NCBI RefSeq assembly: GCF_905171775.1
Contig: NC_053492.1
Location: 278,400,938 to 278,464,937 of the forward strand
Length of the DNA stretch: 64,000 nucleotides
DNA from: Rana temporaria
Lineage: Eukaryota > Chordata > Amphibia > Anura > Ranidae
Direction: 5' to 3'
Of the stretch, positions 12,036-23,312 are shown piece by piece. The position numbers and the translations under genes are program-made. Every line of letters begins with the position of its first letter. Position 1 is the first letter of the stretch. Below the pieces are notes generated by a model. It was given only the letters and a program-made list of their open reading frames with translations. It did not search any database and was not told the origin of the DNA.

Positions 12036-12651
12036 ATGTAAATAGGTTTGTTAGTGTAGGTAAATTGGTCTGGCTGAGAGCCAGGCCTGGGTTGAATCTG
12101 GGTCAGGGTTGAGTGACTGGATGACTCAGCAAGCAGCATCTCTGGTGCCTCCCCCTGTTTCGGTAACCTTGGAGGAGCTTCCAGATGTAGTGGGCGAAGG
12201 CTAAGAATAGTTGCTTGGCATATTTATGGGGGGGGCAGGCACCTCATGAATAGGCATGAATCATGCTAGCAGAGGCATTCCGGTGGACGATGGAGATGGA
12301 GTGCTGAGGAGGCCCTTGAGGGTGCTAGAGGGACCCTTGGGTGCTATAGGGACCCTCTTCAACACATGGAGGAATCTTATCCTGGAGGCATGGGAGCAAG
12401 GAGAAGAAAGCAGGAGCAGGCCAGCACGTCTGGGAGATCTCCTTAGAAGTCAGCTGGGTAGGCTGAAGAATGTCAGTCTGGGAGGACTGTGGTGAAGCCA
12501 GGAGGGCTAGTGAAAGAGGCAGCTGCAGTCAGGCGGGCTGGCAGTACCTGAAGAGGTGGTGCTGGGATCAGTAGCCACATGGATGTATGCTAGACCCTGA
12601 CTTTTTCTTTACACACCAAAGAGGCCTTAGGTTCTTGCCTATAACTGGTTA
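12036..12651 (+). repeat. Left part of a possible LTR or other repeat, split by the hairpin element
   Basis: GC-richer sequence with short direct sub-repeats ('gagggtgctagaggg'). It continues after the hairpin element at 15343 ('ttgctcaaaatctaag') to about 15460. It resembles an LTR in composition, but I cannot identify TG...CA ends, a polyadenylation signal or a second copy. Confidence 0.3.
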
Positions 12652-12985
12652 ATAATGTAAAAAAAGGGTTAATACTGCGCTAATGACAATTTGAAACAAT
12701 TCTAATGAAAACTAAGCTGCGACACAATATACATGTGAAACCATGTGAGAAAAATGTGTAAGGAAAAAATTGTCGCGCTATAAACTAACAATGAATAAAC
12801 GGTGTGCAAATAACTGAGACAAACGGTATCACATCAACATGTGACAATATATCCAGCCAGAACTAAACATAGCAAATGGACGAAAAAAACTCTGGACGGC
12901 CGCACTCCAAAATGACTAAAACAAAGTTGGTCTTTATTTTCAAATGCACATGCATTCACCGCAAGCAACAGGTACAGTATAGGCC

Positions 12986-13017
12986 GACGCGTTTCACGCT
13001 GTACTTCAGCGCTTAGT
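12986..13017 (-). ncRNA. Degenerate hammerhead-like core (arm 1)
   Basis: On the minus strand CTGAAG (13004-13009 complemented), a short stem, GAAA (12992-12995) and a GTC triplet (12986-12988) appear in hammerhead order with the very short helix III typical of Penelope-associated motifs. The base after CTGAAG is T where the consensus has A, so activity is unlikely. Confidence 0.35.
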
Positions 13018-13205
13018 CATGGCTAACATGGGTTCATACTAACACAACATACCTGCTTCACATGATCCAAATTGAACGTGTTTGCAATTAATTGTCTGCT
13101 TAATTATTTGATTGATTTTACTCTGCCATTGGCGGATGTCTTTTTCACATGACGGTGGTTTTGATATTTATGTTGTGTTAGTATGAACCCATGTTAGCCA
13201 TGACT

Positions 13206-13236
13206 AAGCGCTGAAGTACAGCGTGAAAATGCGTCG
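13206..13236 (+). ncRNA. Degenerate hammerhead-like core (arm 2)
   Basis: CTGAAG at 13211-13216, GAAA at 13224-13227 and GTC at 13233-13235. It is the mirror copy of the core at 12986-13017 and shares its substitution after CTGAAG. Confidence 0.35.
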
Positions 13237-13405
13237 GCCATTTGCTACAATCAGCATCGCCAGCACCCTGGTGGTTCAACAGCCCTTAATGATACATGAG
13301 GCTCACCTGGAGCGGTGAAAGATTTGTCTGTCAGAACTAAACATACACTGGCTGAACTCACCTACACACACCAAAGTGAACAGCTGTGTGTGCAAAAAAA
13401 CCTAG

Positions 13406-13942
13406 TGTGAGGGTGGGACTCTGTGCTATGGGAAAGATTGCTGGTTTACGCCATATTTTAGAGAGAAAGGCACGCTGATTGTACAGATGTGTGTTGGACT
13501 ATTTATTTGTGACCTGACTATAGCTCAGGGCCCCACCCTACAGACAGGAAGTCTGTCCTGGGAATCAGGTAGATTCTCAAAATCCCTCTGAGTGGAGTCA
13601 GAGGCTGTGCGTGGATGTCTGCAGGAGGCAGATGTCCTTAATGTGAGTAAGTTAGGTTTGTGCTTAACTCTGGGAAACTGTTTGTTCTGACGAACAGAAC
13701 TGGGGCTTAGGCTAAAGGCCTGAAACAGCCGGATAGCAAGTATGACAGCCAGAAGGCTAAACTGTTGATTTGGCAAGATACAGGAATGGTGGAACCCCCT
13801 GTGAGGGCTGCTATTGTATTTTATGAACTTTTGTGCTTTTTAAATAAAAGTGGGCTACCAGGCCCTTAAAAACACGGTTCTAGATTGGCGTACTCACTGG
13901 AAAACGCAACTATCACTGGAGTCTAATAACCCCAATCTTACA
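13406..13942 (+). mobile_element. Solo LTR, 537 bp, CTAG target duplication
   Basis: Begins TGTGAGGG and ends CTTACA, flanked by CTAG at 13402-13405 and 13943-13946. A polyadenylation signal AATAAA lies at 13843-13848, followed by 'agtgggctaccaggccc'. Related wording occurs around 29490-29585. The opposite arm of the host hairpin retains the uninterrupted 'cctaggctaat' site. TG...CA ends and a 4-bp duplication fit an LTR retrotransposon that lost its interior by recombination. Confidence 0.75.
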
Positions 13943-14469
13943 CTAGGCTAATGGAAAAATAACTAAAGCTCTAGGTTCACACTATATATTAAATGAATAT
14001 ATGTGCTACAATCATATAAGTAAACATTGAAAAACAGAAATTTCAAGGTGAAAATTAAAAATGTATTGTGACTGAAAAAAGACTCCTATGATCAAGGATA
14101 GTCCAATTCCAAAATTATGAGGACAAAGAAAGTCCATGAGTACGTAGAATTTTTTAAAATAAAAGTGATAGATGATTGTCCACCAACACCACAGATAAGC
14201 TTCTCTGTGAAGGACACCAGAGGAAATAGGTAACCTTACCAAATGTGGTGGACCTCCGCTAAGGTCAGCAGCGCCTGCAGATCAAACCCTCTGCAGGGTG
14301 TTGGGTCCCCCCAGAGCCGTCACAGTGTTGGGATCCAAACAAGACTCAAATAGTATATTACCTCAAATACACTTGTTCGTTTATTCCAAACGGCAAAAAT
14401 TCATACAAACAATAAAAAATGTATAGATTAAAAAGCCGGCATTAAAAACATGTTTTGTCACACGTGACA

Positions 14470-14505
14470 TCCTTTGAGAACGTCACGAGTGACGAAACAT
14501 GTCAG
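14470..14505 (+). ncRNA. Hammerhead-like core at hairpin apex (candidate)
   Basis: TTGAGAA (weak match to CTGANGA) is followed by a clean 5-bp stem CGTCA/TGACG with loop CGAG, then AAAC and a GTC triplet at 14501-14503. The stem and 3' block fit a type I hammerhead, but the CTGANGA box carries two substitutions. A functional ribozyme is unlikely. Confidence 0.3.
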
Positions 14506-15479
14506 GGCAGTGCTACGTACTGACGTTACAACGCATTCACGTGTTCGCCTAAAGTTTTTATGCCGGCTTTTTAATCTATACATTTTTTATTGTTTGTATG
14601 AATTTTTGCCATTTGGAATAAACGAACAAGTATATTTGAGGTAATACACTATTCGAGTCTTATTTTTGATTCCCTCACACGCTATTATCCTATTGGAGGA
14701 GTATTCGGCCCGTTTTTGAGCAAGGAGATCTTAGTTCTTTTACCCTAACGGACGAGGAGATCATTGGCAGGAAGCAAGTTTGGATCCCAACATTGTGACG
14801 TCTCTGGACGGACCCAACACCCCACAGAGGGCTTGATCTGCAGGCGCTGCTGACCTTGCCATTAGCGGAGGTCCACCACATTTGGTAAGGTTACCCATTT
14901 CCTCTGGTGTCGTTCACGGGGAGAAGCTTATCTGCGGTGTTGATGGACAATCATCTATCACTTTTATTTCAATTTTTTCTACGTACTCACGGACTTTCTT
15001 TGTTCTCATCATTTTGGAATTGGACTATCCTTGATCATAGGAGTCTTTTTTCAGTCACTATATATTTTTCATTTTCACCTTGAAATTTCCGTTTTTCAAT
15101 GTTTACTTATATGATTGTAGCACATATATTCATTTAATATGTAGTGTGAACCTAGAGCTTTAGGTATTTTTCTATTAGCCTAGGTATTTTTGCACACACA
15201 GCTGTTCACTTTGATGTGTGTAGGTGAGTTCAGCCAGTGTATGTTTAGTTCTGGCTGGATATATTGTCACATGTTGATGTGATACCGTTTGTCTCAGTTA
15301 TTTGCACACCGTTTATTCATTGTTCGTTTATATAACTGGTTATTGCTCAAAATCTAAGTGCTGTGTCAGATCCCTTTTCAGTGTGCCAGTGGAGTACTGC
15401 AAACAATCTAGTGCTGGAGAAAGCGGAGGAGTGTATATAGACTGTATATAGGAAATGTTGTCCCTGGAATTGTTCTGAA

Positions 15480-16115
15480 GTCAAATGGGCAACCCAAAAT
15501 TCTTAATTCCCATCCAATTTCTAGTCCCTCCAATATATAACAAAAGCAAAATATTGGACTGTTTTCTGACTCTGGATGACTGTGAGAATTCGGTGTGCCT
15601 GGAAATTTGTAATGAAAATGTATTTATTTTTTAACACAAAGTTGTCAATTAATAAGACAACAAACAACATAGGCATATTTAGAACTACACTCCAAAACAC
15701 ATTCTATTACTCCTTCTGAGTGTGGCGATACCACATGTGTTAGACTTTTTCACAACCTACCAACATTGTGAGGCCCAAAATCCAAGGAGCACCTTTAGGC
15801 TTTCTAGGGGCATAAATTCTGCATCTAATTTTCAAGCTACCCATCTAATTTTTGGAAGCCCTGAAGCACCAGGACAGTAGAAACACCTAGAAAATTACCA
15901 CATTTTAGAGAGTAAACACCCCAAGGTATTTTTAAGAGGCATGGTGAATTTGTTGCCACATGTTTTTGGAAAATGCAGAAAGAAAATGAAGATTTTTTTT
16001 ACACAAAGTTTTCCATTTAATAAATGTTAGAATTACACCCCACACATACTACTACACCTTCTAAATATCGGGATACCACATGTGTGAGTCTTTTTCAATG
16101 TCTGTACTGATTATG
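15480..16115 (+). repeat. Fragment of dispersed repeat with long direct sub-repeats
   Basis: Two sub-repeats start at about 15696 and 16036, each with 'gataccacatgtgt' preceded by a 'ctactccttct'-like word. The same unit occurs twice at 50150-50690 within the element at 49763-51503, so this is a fragment of that family. No coding capacity. Confidence 0.55.
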
Positions 16116-16483
16116 TATCAGACTGCACCTTGTGTATCACAGAAATCAACCAGTTGTATCAAAAAACGTGTACTGTAATGGTGGCCTGTGTATGAGTGGT
16201 CATGGAATATATCTTATTGTAGCTTCACCTTTAGCAGTTTCTATTCCTGTAAGCCAAGCAATCCTGGCCTACTGGTACGTGGCTGTCCCCAGTAATGCTA
16301 TATTCACTGGACAGAAAGTGTAGGAGGCTGAAGAAAGGAAGAAAACAAAAGTTCCTGTGGTTCCAGTAGTGCAGTTGTCCACAGGGAGGGCTGGGACTAG
16401 GGTTTTGCAGGAACATTGTCAGTCAGACATGCAGATGGTCAGTTCAGGTGGCAAACAGGCAACAGATTGGTCAGACCAGGGTC
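16116..16483. other. No recognisable feature
   Basis: Short sequence between two repeats. Open frames of about 60 codons have no motif. Confidence 0.35.
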
Positions 16484-16604
16484 AGTACAGGCAGGGGAGG
16501 GCTGGCAGCCTTAGGCCTAGGGGGCACATCCAGTCAAGTGGCCCATAGAGCGTGGAAAAGTGATGGATCGAGGAAAACAGTCTAAGATTTTTCATGATCA
16601 CAAG

Positions 16605-16777
16605 AGTCCGCACAGAGGCCCCCCTTACATCAGAGTCCGCACAGAGGCCCCCCTTACATCAGAGGCCGCACAGAGCCTCCCCTTACAGAGTCCGCACAGA
16701 GCCTCCCCTTACATCAGAGTCCACACAGATCCTCCCCTTACATCAGAGTCAGCACAGTGGCCCCCCTTACATCAGAG
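16605..16777. repeat. 30-bp minisatellite, block 1
   Basis: About six imperfect copies of a unit whose core is 'agtccgcacagaggcccc' followed by 'ccttacatcag'. It was originally continuous with block 2 at 17218-17525. Apparent open frames through it on several frames result from the repeat lacking stop codons. Confidence 0.85.
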
Positions 16778-17217
16778 CACGGCTACAAGTCGTCCAGAAC
16801 ACGGCAGCCAGACTGGTAACAGGTAAAAAGCCGTGGGAATCAGTCTCCCCAGTCTTGAGGTCCCTCCACTGGCTGTCCATACAGGACAGGGTGACATTCA
16901 AGACGCTCTGCCTCGCCCACAAATGTATACAGGGGAAGGCTCCCCAATACTCACCAAGCGCGTGCTCCGGTCAACCAAACCTTCTCCAAATTCCTAAATC
17001 CCGCTACAAATCGAAGGGAGAATGAAGATTTTCGGTCCAAGGACCACGGCTTTGGAATGCTCTACCCATCACCATCCGCTTAGAGGAAAACCATCGGGCA
17101 TTAAGAAAAAACTAAAGACCCACCTCTTCTGAAAGACCGGTACGACGCTGGATTCCAAGCACCTTGAGGCGATTAAGTTCGCATTTGCTGCGCTATACAA
17201 GTCACTCACTCACTCAC
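16778..17217 (+). pseudogene. L2-type LINE 3' fragment inserted in the minisatellite
   Basis: Translation gives LQVVQNTAARLVTG, VLRSLHWLSIQDRVTFKTL, LAHKCIQGKAP and, after frame changes, RFSVQGPRLWNALP and LKTHLF. This series is the conserved ORF2 C-terminal region of L2-like LINEs. The 3' end is 'ctgcgctatacaagt' followed by a CACT microsatellite tail at 17203-17219, as expected for this clade. It is bracketed by identical 35-bp minisatellite segments (16743-16777, 17218-17252). The 5' part of ORF2 is absent. Confidence 0.75.
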
Positions 17218-17530
17218 TCAGAGTCAGCACAGTGGCCCCCCTTACATCAGAGTCCGCACAGAGGCCCCCTTACATCAGAGTTCGCACAGAGGCCCCCCTT
17301 ACATCAGAGTCCGCACAGAGGCCCCCCTTACATCAGAGTCCGCACAGAGGCCCCCCTTACATCACAGTCCGCACAGAGGCCCCCCTTATATCAGAGGCCC
17401 CCCTTACATCAGAGTCCGCACAGAGCCTCTCCTTACATCAGAGTCCACACAGAGCCTCCCCTTACATCAGAGTCTGCACAGAGCCTCCCCTTACATCAGA
17501 GTCCGCACAGACCCCATATACATCAGATCT
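17218..17530. repeat. 30-bp minisatellite, block 2
   Basis: About ten copies of the same unit as block 1. The first carries the variant 'cagcacagtgg', otherwise found only in the last copy of block 1. Confidence 0.85.
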
Positions 17531-18127
17531 TATGTAAGGGGTGTTCTGGGAAACTTGATATAAAGGGTGCATGCTGTGGACTATTGTGTAAAGAGGGTCT
17601 CTGCTCACCAAAGCCTGCCCCCTCTCCTTTAACAAAGTCCATAGAGCACCCCTTTTTTTCCCCTATGAGGCAGGAGAGATTAGAGGGGGAGCTTACCAGG
17701 GTGGAGGCTGAGGCACAGGCAGGCTGTCTGATGGGTTCAAACTTCCTGACCAGTGCCCACACATGACCGGGGAGTGTGGGCAGGGCAGACTCATAAGGAG
17801 GAGGAACAGATGAGCTCTATCTCTCCTTGTGTCTGTGCAGAGAGAGAAGGGGATGTCAGCGCTGGTGCGTGCTGAGGCTGAGCTATGTGTGAGGTGAGAC
17901 ATAGCTCAGCTCTGCAGCCATCTACCTCGGAGCTGACACAGGCATGGCTGCACAGTGGGAGGTGAGCAGCGGCCGTGACCTGTGTTAACAGAGCACTAGC
18001 AGGCATATTCCTGCTTTGCAAAAACAGCAATTGGTAGTGGCGGCCAGTGGCTGTGCATAGGGTCACCGGCCCGGGGGGAGATATCCACCCTGCCAGCCCT
18101 CCCCTGAGTACAGTCAAAGGCAACACT

Positions 18128-18465
18128 GTACTGGTGTCGTTGTGATCAGGAACACTGTTGTTGGCTGTTCTGGTCTAGTGATATTGGGGACTAGTGTGGC
18201 AGTAATCAGGAACACAGTTGCTCACTTGCACTGGTATGGTGATACTGGGATGGTGCATTGAAAATCAGGGACACCGTTGCTGGCTTACACTGTCTGGTGA
18301 CATTGTGACTGTTGTGGCAGTAATAATGAACAATTTTGGTGGCATACACTGATCTAGGGACAGTGAGACTGGTGTGATGGTGGTCAGGAAAACTGTTGCT
18401 TGTTGCACGTATGTGTTATGTAGGCAATCAGGAACACTGATTCTAGCTACACTGATCTGTCTGCA
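18128..18465. repeat. Diverged minisatellite, roughly 60-bp unit
   Basis: Five to six imperfect repeats built on 'atcaggaacactgttgctgg' followed by a 'cactggtctggtgata'-type block. No coding capacity. Confidence 0.65.
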
Positions 18466-18829
18466 CCATTAAGGCTCATTTACACATGAGATTGGAGGTG
18501 GTAAAACCTCACTGTTGAGCTGAAGTTTCACCATCCCTCAATCCCTACACCCTTTAACTGCAGAGGCAGTAGACAGGGGTGTACACATGCAGTGGCTGCA
18601 ATGCCTTGCAGCCATGGCAGGAATGACATCCCCTGTATGCCTGGCCAATCAAGACCTATTGAAGTGAATGGGCTCTCTTGTACGGAGTTCAAAGTTTTAA
18701 ATCAGGCAGTGAGAAGGCAACACAATGCCTCCACACTGTCTGTTAAATGCTCTCTAAAGAGCCATCCAAATATGGATGGCTCTTCAGAAAGTATTGCACA
18801 TGTGACGAGTCCATATGATGACACTATGA

Positions 18830-19095
18830 TTGGTGATGATCTGCTTTTTTTACACTGTGAATGTCATTGCTTACACAGTCATGATCACTGTGTAAGCAAT
18901 TAGTTCTAACATAGTTTAACTGCATTCATGCAGTCTTTGTTTAGTTCTGTGAAGGAAAGCCTTTGTTTACTTCTATGTATTATGATCACTGTGATTAATC
19001 ACAGCGATCACATGGTACAAGGCCAATTTTATTGTATCTGTACCCTGATCTTTTATCCACTGAGCCCGAGGAACCCCTAAGGGCGAGCATGAGCG
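18830..19095 (+). repeat. Fragment of ranid-type dispersed repeat
   Basis: The segment 'gatcacatggtacaaggcc' followed by 'aattttatt' and 'accctgatc' parallels the two sub-blocks at 51190-51220 and 51345-51385 of the element at 49763-51503. A local hairpin 'acagtcatgatcactgtgt' lies at 18876-18896. Confidence 0.45.
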
Positions 19096-19189
19096 GCTTG
19101 TATGGAATGATGTATGGGTCTGTCCTCCCAGAAAGGTGCTTGTTCTGCCTGGCCTCTGTACATATACGGCAGTTAAACACCAATGTTCT

Positions 19190-19565
19190 GGTGGACTCGA
19201 CTATGAATGTAATGGTGGCATTTACACTCAGCACCAATGTAATGATGGGTTGTACACTGACCACCACTGCAACAGGAGCATTTATAGTCACTGCTAATGT
19301 ACAGCAGGCAATTGCCCTGACCACAACTATAAAGGGGAGAGTTATACTGACTACCAAGATAGTTTAGGGGCTTCTACAGTGAGCACCAGTGTAATGGGGG
19401 GGGGGGGGGGTTAAGCTGATTGCAATGATAGCAAGGACATTTATGCTTACCTCTAATGTTACAGGGCATACACTGACCACCAATGTAACAAGGGAACTTC
19501 TCCATTGACTACCAATGTAAATGGGGAGTCTACACTGGCTACCAATATAAGTCAATATAAACATG
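19190..19565. repeat. Minisatellite, roughly 38-bp unit
   Basis: About nine imperfect units of the type 'accaatgtaatgggggcat' followed by 'ttacactgac', with a poly-G tract at 19398-19409. Overlapping open frames on both strands result from the repeat. Confidence 0.65.
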
Positions 19566-19726
19566 TCTTGACTGTTGGTAACTTTTTCTTCTTCATCTTT
19601 TTCTTTCTCTCTAAAACACTTAAAACATGTATACCAGGTACACTATTAAATACAAAATTGAGTGGTTGTTGCACTCAGGAGTTTATATGAACGTCTGCGG
19701 ACTGTCTTTCTTCAATGAAACTATTA

Positions 19727-21180
19727 GGCCTCATGCCCACTGATGTTTTTTACAGCCACTTTAAAGAGTGTTTTTTGCAGCTTAAAAATACCTATCAATG
19801 TTAGCCTATGGCCTCATGCCCACCACAAAGTTTTTGAGCTGTAAATGGCATAGCCATTTTTAAGCGGCAAACAAAAAAAACAGGACCAGTGCGTTCTGAG
19901 CACGCAGCCTGGCAGGTCTCCTAGACCAATGTTTCTCAACTCCAGTCCTCAAGGCGCCCCAACAGGTCAGGTTTTCAGGATTTCCCTCAGATGAGGTAAT
20001 TACTAAGGCAGTGAAACTGATCAAATCACCTGTGCAAAATAATGGAAATCCTGAAAACATGACCTGTTGGGGCGCCTTGAGGACTGGAGTTGAGAAACAC
20101 TGTCCTAGACCATACCAAGCCACATGCCCTCAACATGGGGGGGTTGGTGCAACTTTTCCCCATGTTGATGAGGGCAAGGGCCTCTTCCCGACAACCTAGG
20201 CCGTTGGTTGTTGAGGTTTGCGGGCAGGGGGCTTATCAGAATTTGGGAGCCCCCTTTAATAAGGTGGCCACCAGATCCTGGCCCCCCACCCTATATAAAT
20301 GAGTATGGGGTACATCGTACCCCTACCCATTCACCTGGGGAAAAAAGTGTCAATAAAAAACACACTACAAAGGTTTTTAAAGTAATTTATTAGGCCACTC
20401 AGGGGGTCTCTTCCGACTTTGGAGGTCTCTTCCGACTTCTCCGATCTCTCCGGCCTGTTCTCCCGCTCTTTGGTTCTTCTCCTACTCTCCGGTGTCTTCT
20501 GCCGGGCTCCTCCGATATCTTCTGCCCGCTCTTTTACTAGCGGGTGCCCGGCCTTCTCAGTCATCTTCTTCCCTCCGGTCTTCTTCCGATGTTGACTGGA
20601 TGCTCTCTCCTGCGGTGCGCAACAACTTATATTAGGCATGGGGCGGAGTCACGGATGATGTCATCCGGTGACCCCACCCCTTTTGACGTCACAGTCCCGG
20701 GCATGATGAGACTGTGACATCATACGGGGCAGGGTCTCCCGAAGAGCAGGAGAAGAGAGCGAAGAAGTCAGAAGAGACCCCCAGAGATGCCTAATAAATG
20801 ACTTAAAAAAAAATTGTAGTGTGTTTTTTATTGACACTTTTTTTCCCAAGGTGAATGGGTAGGGGAACGATGTACCCCATACTCATTCACATTGGGTGTG
20901 GGGCCAGAATCTGGTGGCCCCCTTATTAAAGGGGCTCCCAGATTCCGATAAGCTCCCCACCCGCAGACCCCGACAATCAACAGCCAGGGTTGTTGGGAAG
21001 AGGCCCTTGTCATTGATTTTGAATAGAGAAAGAAAAACACGGCTGAAAGCTAGCGCGGCGAAACATGCATTTAATTCAATGCAAAATGTGGAAAAAAAAA
21101 CTCAGATTTTTTTTTCTTTTCCTGGCGTCTGTACTAGCTTCACAGCCCGTTTTTTTTTAAATGTCCGTGAGCATGAGGCC
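19727..21180. mobile_element. Hairpin-forming MITE with GGCCTCATGCCCAC ends
   Basis: Ends GGCCTCATGCCCAC at 19727 and GTGAGCATGAGGCC at 21180 are imperfect inverted repeats flanked by TTA and TAA. Internally 20167-20450 is complementary to 20735-21012 at high identity, forming a long stem with a 280-bp apex rich in 'ccgatctctccgg'-type words. A hAT-like element was inserted at 19927-20102. Whether the long stem is the same element as the outer ends or a separate nested one is not resolved. Confidence 0.5.
19927..20102. mobile_element. Short hAT-like foldback element, TSD TCCTAGAC
   Basis: 176 bp that is almost entirely one inverted repeat with ends CA(A/G)TGTTTCTCAAC and GTTGAGAAACACTG. It is flanked by perfect 8-bp duplications TCCTAGAC at 19919-19926 and 20103-20110. 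Same family as 63094-63278. It encodes nothing. Confidence 0.8.
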
Positions 21181-21242
21181 TAAAGCTTTTTTTTTTACAC
21201 TTACTTTACACTTACACACCCTTTTTAGATATAGCACACATA

Positions 21243-22190
21243 GGCCCAGATTCACAAAGCACGTACGCTGACGTACAGCACGTTACGCCCGCGTAAGTGC
21301 CAATGTGCACCGGCGTATGTGTGCGACAGACCCACGAACCAACATGCGCCTAATAACAGGCAACGCCCCGCCGACGTAGCGTGAGCACGCCGGCGTAGGG
21401 TGGGTGCACATGTGGGCTGGGCGCATGGTGCTGGTCCCATTGAGTAGCCATGCAAACATGCAAATGAGGGGAATACGCCGATTCAAGAACGTGCGCGCGC
21501 GAGATGTGCGCACGTTGTACGTCTGTCGTAAAGTTATTCCCCATACATGAGGCGCAACCCGGCAACAGACATGCCCAGGTCAGCTGGAGAGCAGCTGCAG
21601 CAGCACCGTTACGGACGAGCAGACCAACCACACTTGCAGGACAACACATCCGTACGCCAACATGCCAGGGGCAGCCATGGTCATAGCACTACTGCGTCAA
21701 CATTAACGGAGAAGTTCTTCTTGCGCTTCTCCTTCTCACTGTCACTGTCTGACATGTTGTCTGCACCAGGGAACAGAAGCCGGCGTACTGTGCATTGGAT
21801 GTGCGTCTTTCTTGGCGTACGTTATGTTCACAGTGTACGCGGTGATCCGGCGTAGCATAGGCGGTTGTGCTGGCGTGGTTGTGAACTGCCGCAGGGGGGT
21901 GCTGTGCATGCGTCCACGTCACGGCACATGCGCAGTTCGTGATACACCAGGCGTAAAACACTGCGCCACGCCGGCGTACCTGTCTGGCGCTCGGCCCATC
22001 ATTTGCATGGGGTCACGCCCACTTCCACCTACCCCGGGGTGCACCTTTGAACACCACGCCACGCTGGCGCAGCGTTGGGTGCACTGGCTTGCTGAATGCA
22101 ATGCTTGCCTTGCCGCGCTACGTTTGCGTGCCGTACGGTGTGTGCGCTACGGCGGCGTAGAGTGCGCCTTGCTCTCTGTGAATCTGGCCC
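21243..22190. mobile_element. MITE with GGCCCAGATTCAC ends, 948 bp
   Basis: Ends GGCCCAGATTCACAAAG at 21243 and GTGAATCTGGCCC at 22190, flanked by ATA and TTA. It is the longest of five related copies, with a CpG-rich interior of 'gccggcgta'-type words. Several 60-130 codon open frames here lack any motif and reflect high GC content. Confidence 0.65.
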
Positions 22191-22975
22191 TTACTGTTTA
22201 ACAGCTGTCAACAGAAAAACTATTTTGAATTGTGTGTCTTTAAAGAGATTTTCTTTCACTTTGTGTTGCAGCTACACGAGAGGCAGTGAAGGGAAATTTA
22301 TTTAATGAGAAAATGATGGTAAGAAAAGAAACCTGTCAGGGTTTTTTATTCTCCTCTGTTATCCAAAAAAAAGACTTTTGACTTTAGATATACTTTCACA
22401 AGTATGTAAACCCTAATAATTAACTTCTCTTGACACATTGTCATCCTAGGACAGGAAATGCGTTAATGACAGAATCAATAGATGAAAGTAAAGTAAAATG
22501 TTATGCAGTTATGAACTTAGTAGTAAAGTCGTTTTCTTTTGCTTTATAAAAATGAAATCTACTTTCCAATTATTGAACCTAATTAAATTTTGTCGTGGCA
22601 CCCTCCATAACTAAAACAGATGTCCTACATCTTAAACTTTGCACTCATTTATTTGTTACATTAGAATAAACACAAGCTACCAAGGATGTAAACAGTAATT
22701 TTACTAATAGCAACTTCCCATCCCTTGTCGTAATTGTTTTTAATGTCACTGATTACTCACAAAATATATTTGCTATTCGCAGTGTTGTAACACTTACATC
22801 AATGGTATTAATAAATATACAATGTTACTAACACATTTCCTTTTAGGTGGCAAACAAAAAGCTCTTTACGTAATAAACATCATAAACATAAACTAAATAT
22901 CACAGCAGGAAATATCTACCTCCATGAGCCGTAAGATTGCAATGTAAAATGTTATCTACACCACTAGCCTACTTA
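22191..22975. other. No recognisable feature
   Basis: AT-rich sequence. The words around 22395-22440 ('gtaaaccctaataattaact') recur at about 31215-31235, suggesting another unclassified repeat fragment. Confidence 0.35.
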
Positions 22976-23312
22976 TGCCACGTACACACAATCGGAATTT
23001 CCGATGAAAAAAGTCAGATGGACTTTTTTCATTGGAAATTCCGATCGTGTATGGGCCCCATCTGACTTTTTTCCACTGGTGTTTAGAAATAGAACATGTT
23101 TTAAAAAAAAACATGCATGCTCAGAATCAAGACGACGCATGCTCGAAAGCATTGAACATTTTTCTCGGCTCGTAGTAGTGTTTTACGCCACAGCGTTTTG
23201 GATGGTTGAATTTTAGTCTTTAGTGTGTATTCAAGACAGCTTCATCGGAATTCTGATGGAAAATTCCATCGAATTTTATTCCATCGAAAATTCTGATCGT
23301 GTGTACGTGGCA
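22976..23312. mobile_element. Harbinger-like MITE, TTA duplication
   Basis: Terminal inverted repeats TGCCACGTACACAC at 22976 and GTGTGTACGTGGCA at 23312, flanked by TTA on both sides. The interior has complementary 'ggaatttccgatgaaaaa' blocks. No coding capacity. Confidence 0.7.

Larger units (their letters stand above)
12872..13331. mobile_element. Nested 460-bp palindromic insertion with 14-bp target duplication
   Basis: Bracketed by CAGAACTAAACATA at 12858-12871 and 13332-13345. Its interior has inverted arms sharing 'atgggttcatactaacaca' and 'tagtcatggctaac', each carrying a hammerhead-like core facing outward. It is absent from the corresponding position in the right arm of the host hairpin (near 15255), so it arrived later. 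Confidence 0.7.
12652..15330. mobile_element. Large hairpin element with 12-bp target duplication
   Basis: Flanked by direct copies of TATAACTGGTTA at 12640-12651 and 15331-15342. The body folds into one long imperfect hairpin. 12772-12871 pairs with 15255-15330, 13332-13405 with about 15190-15255, and 13943-14460 with about 14570-15186. A 120-bp unpaired tail lies at the left end, and the apex is near 14480-14520. Two younger insertions lie in the left arm (12872-13331 and 13406-13942). No reading frame is conserved. The structure and duplication length fit a Penelope-related or other target-primed element better than a cut-and-paste transposon. Confidence 0.7.
16492..18106. mobile_element. 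hAT-like element carrying an internal minisatellite
   Basis: Terminal inverted repeats CAGGGGAGGGCTGGCAG at 16492 and CTGCCAGCCCTCCCCTG ending at 18106, flanked by AGTACAGG (16484-16491) and AGTACAGT (18107-18114). An 8-bp duplication and CAGGGG ends fit the hAT superfamily. The interior holds a roughly 30-bp minisatellite in two blocks separated by an L2-type LINE, plus 570 bp of non-coding sequence. No transposase remnant is visible, so it is non-autonomous. Confidence 0.75.

Noticed and set aside
16605..17530. Regular repeats considered as a CRISPR array
   Set aside because: Units are contiguous without unique spacers, and the genome is a vertebrate.
16560..17766. Open frames of 88-200 codons rich in SPHRGPPYIRV-type repeats
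   Set aside because: These come from the 30-bp minisatellite. Only the L2-type segment between the blocks has real homology.
21812..22201. 129-codon frame in GC-rich DNA
   Set aside because: It lies inside a CpG-rich MITE and ends at its terminal repeat; no domain is visible.
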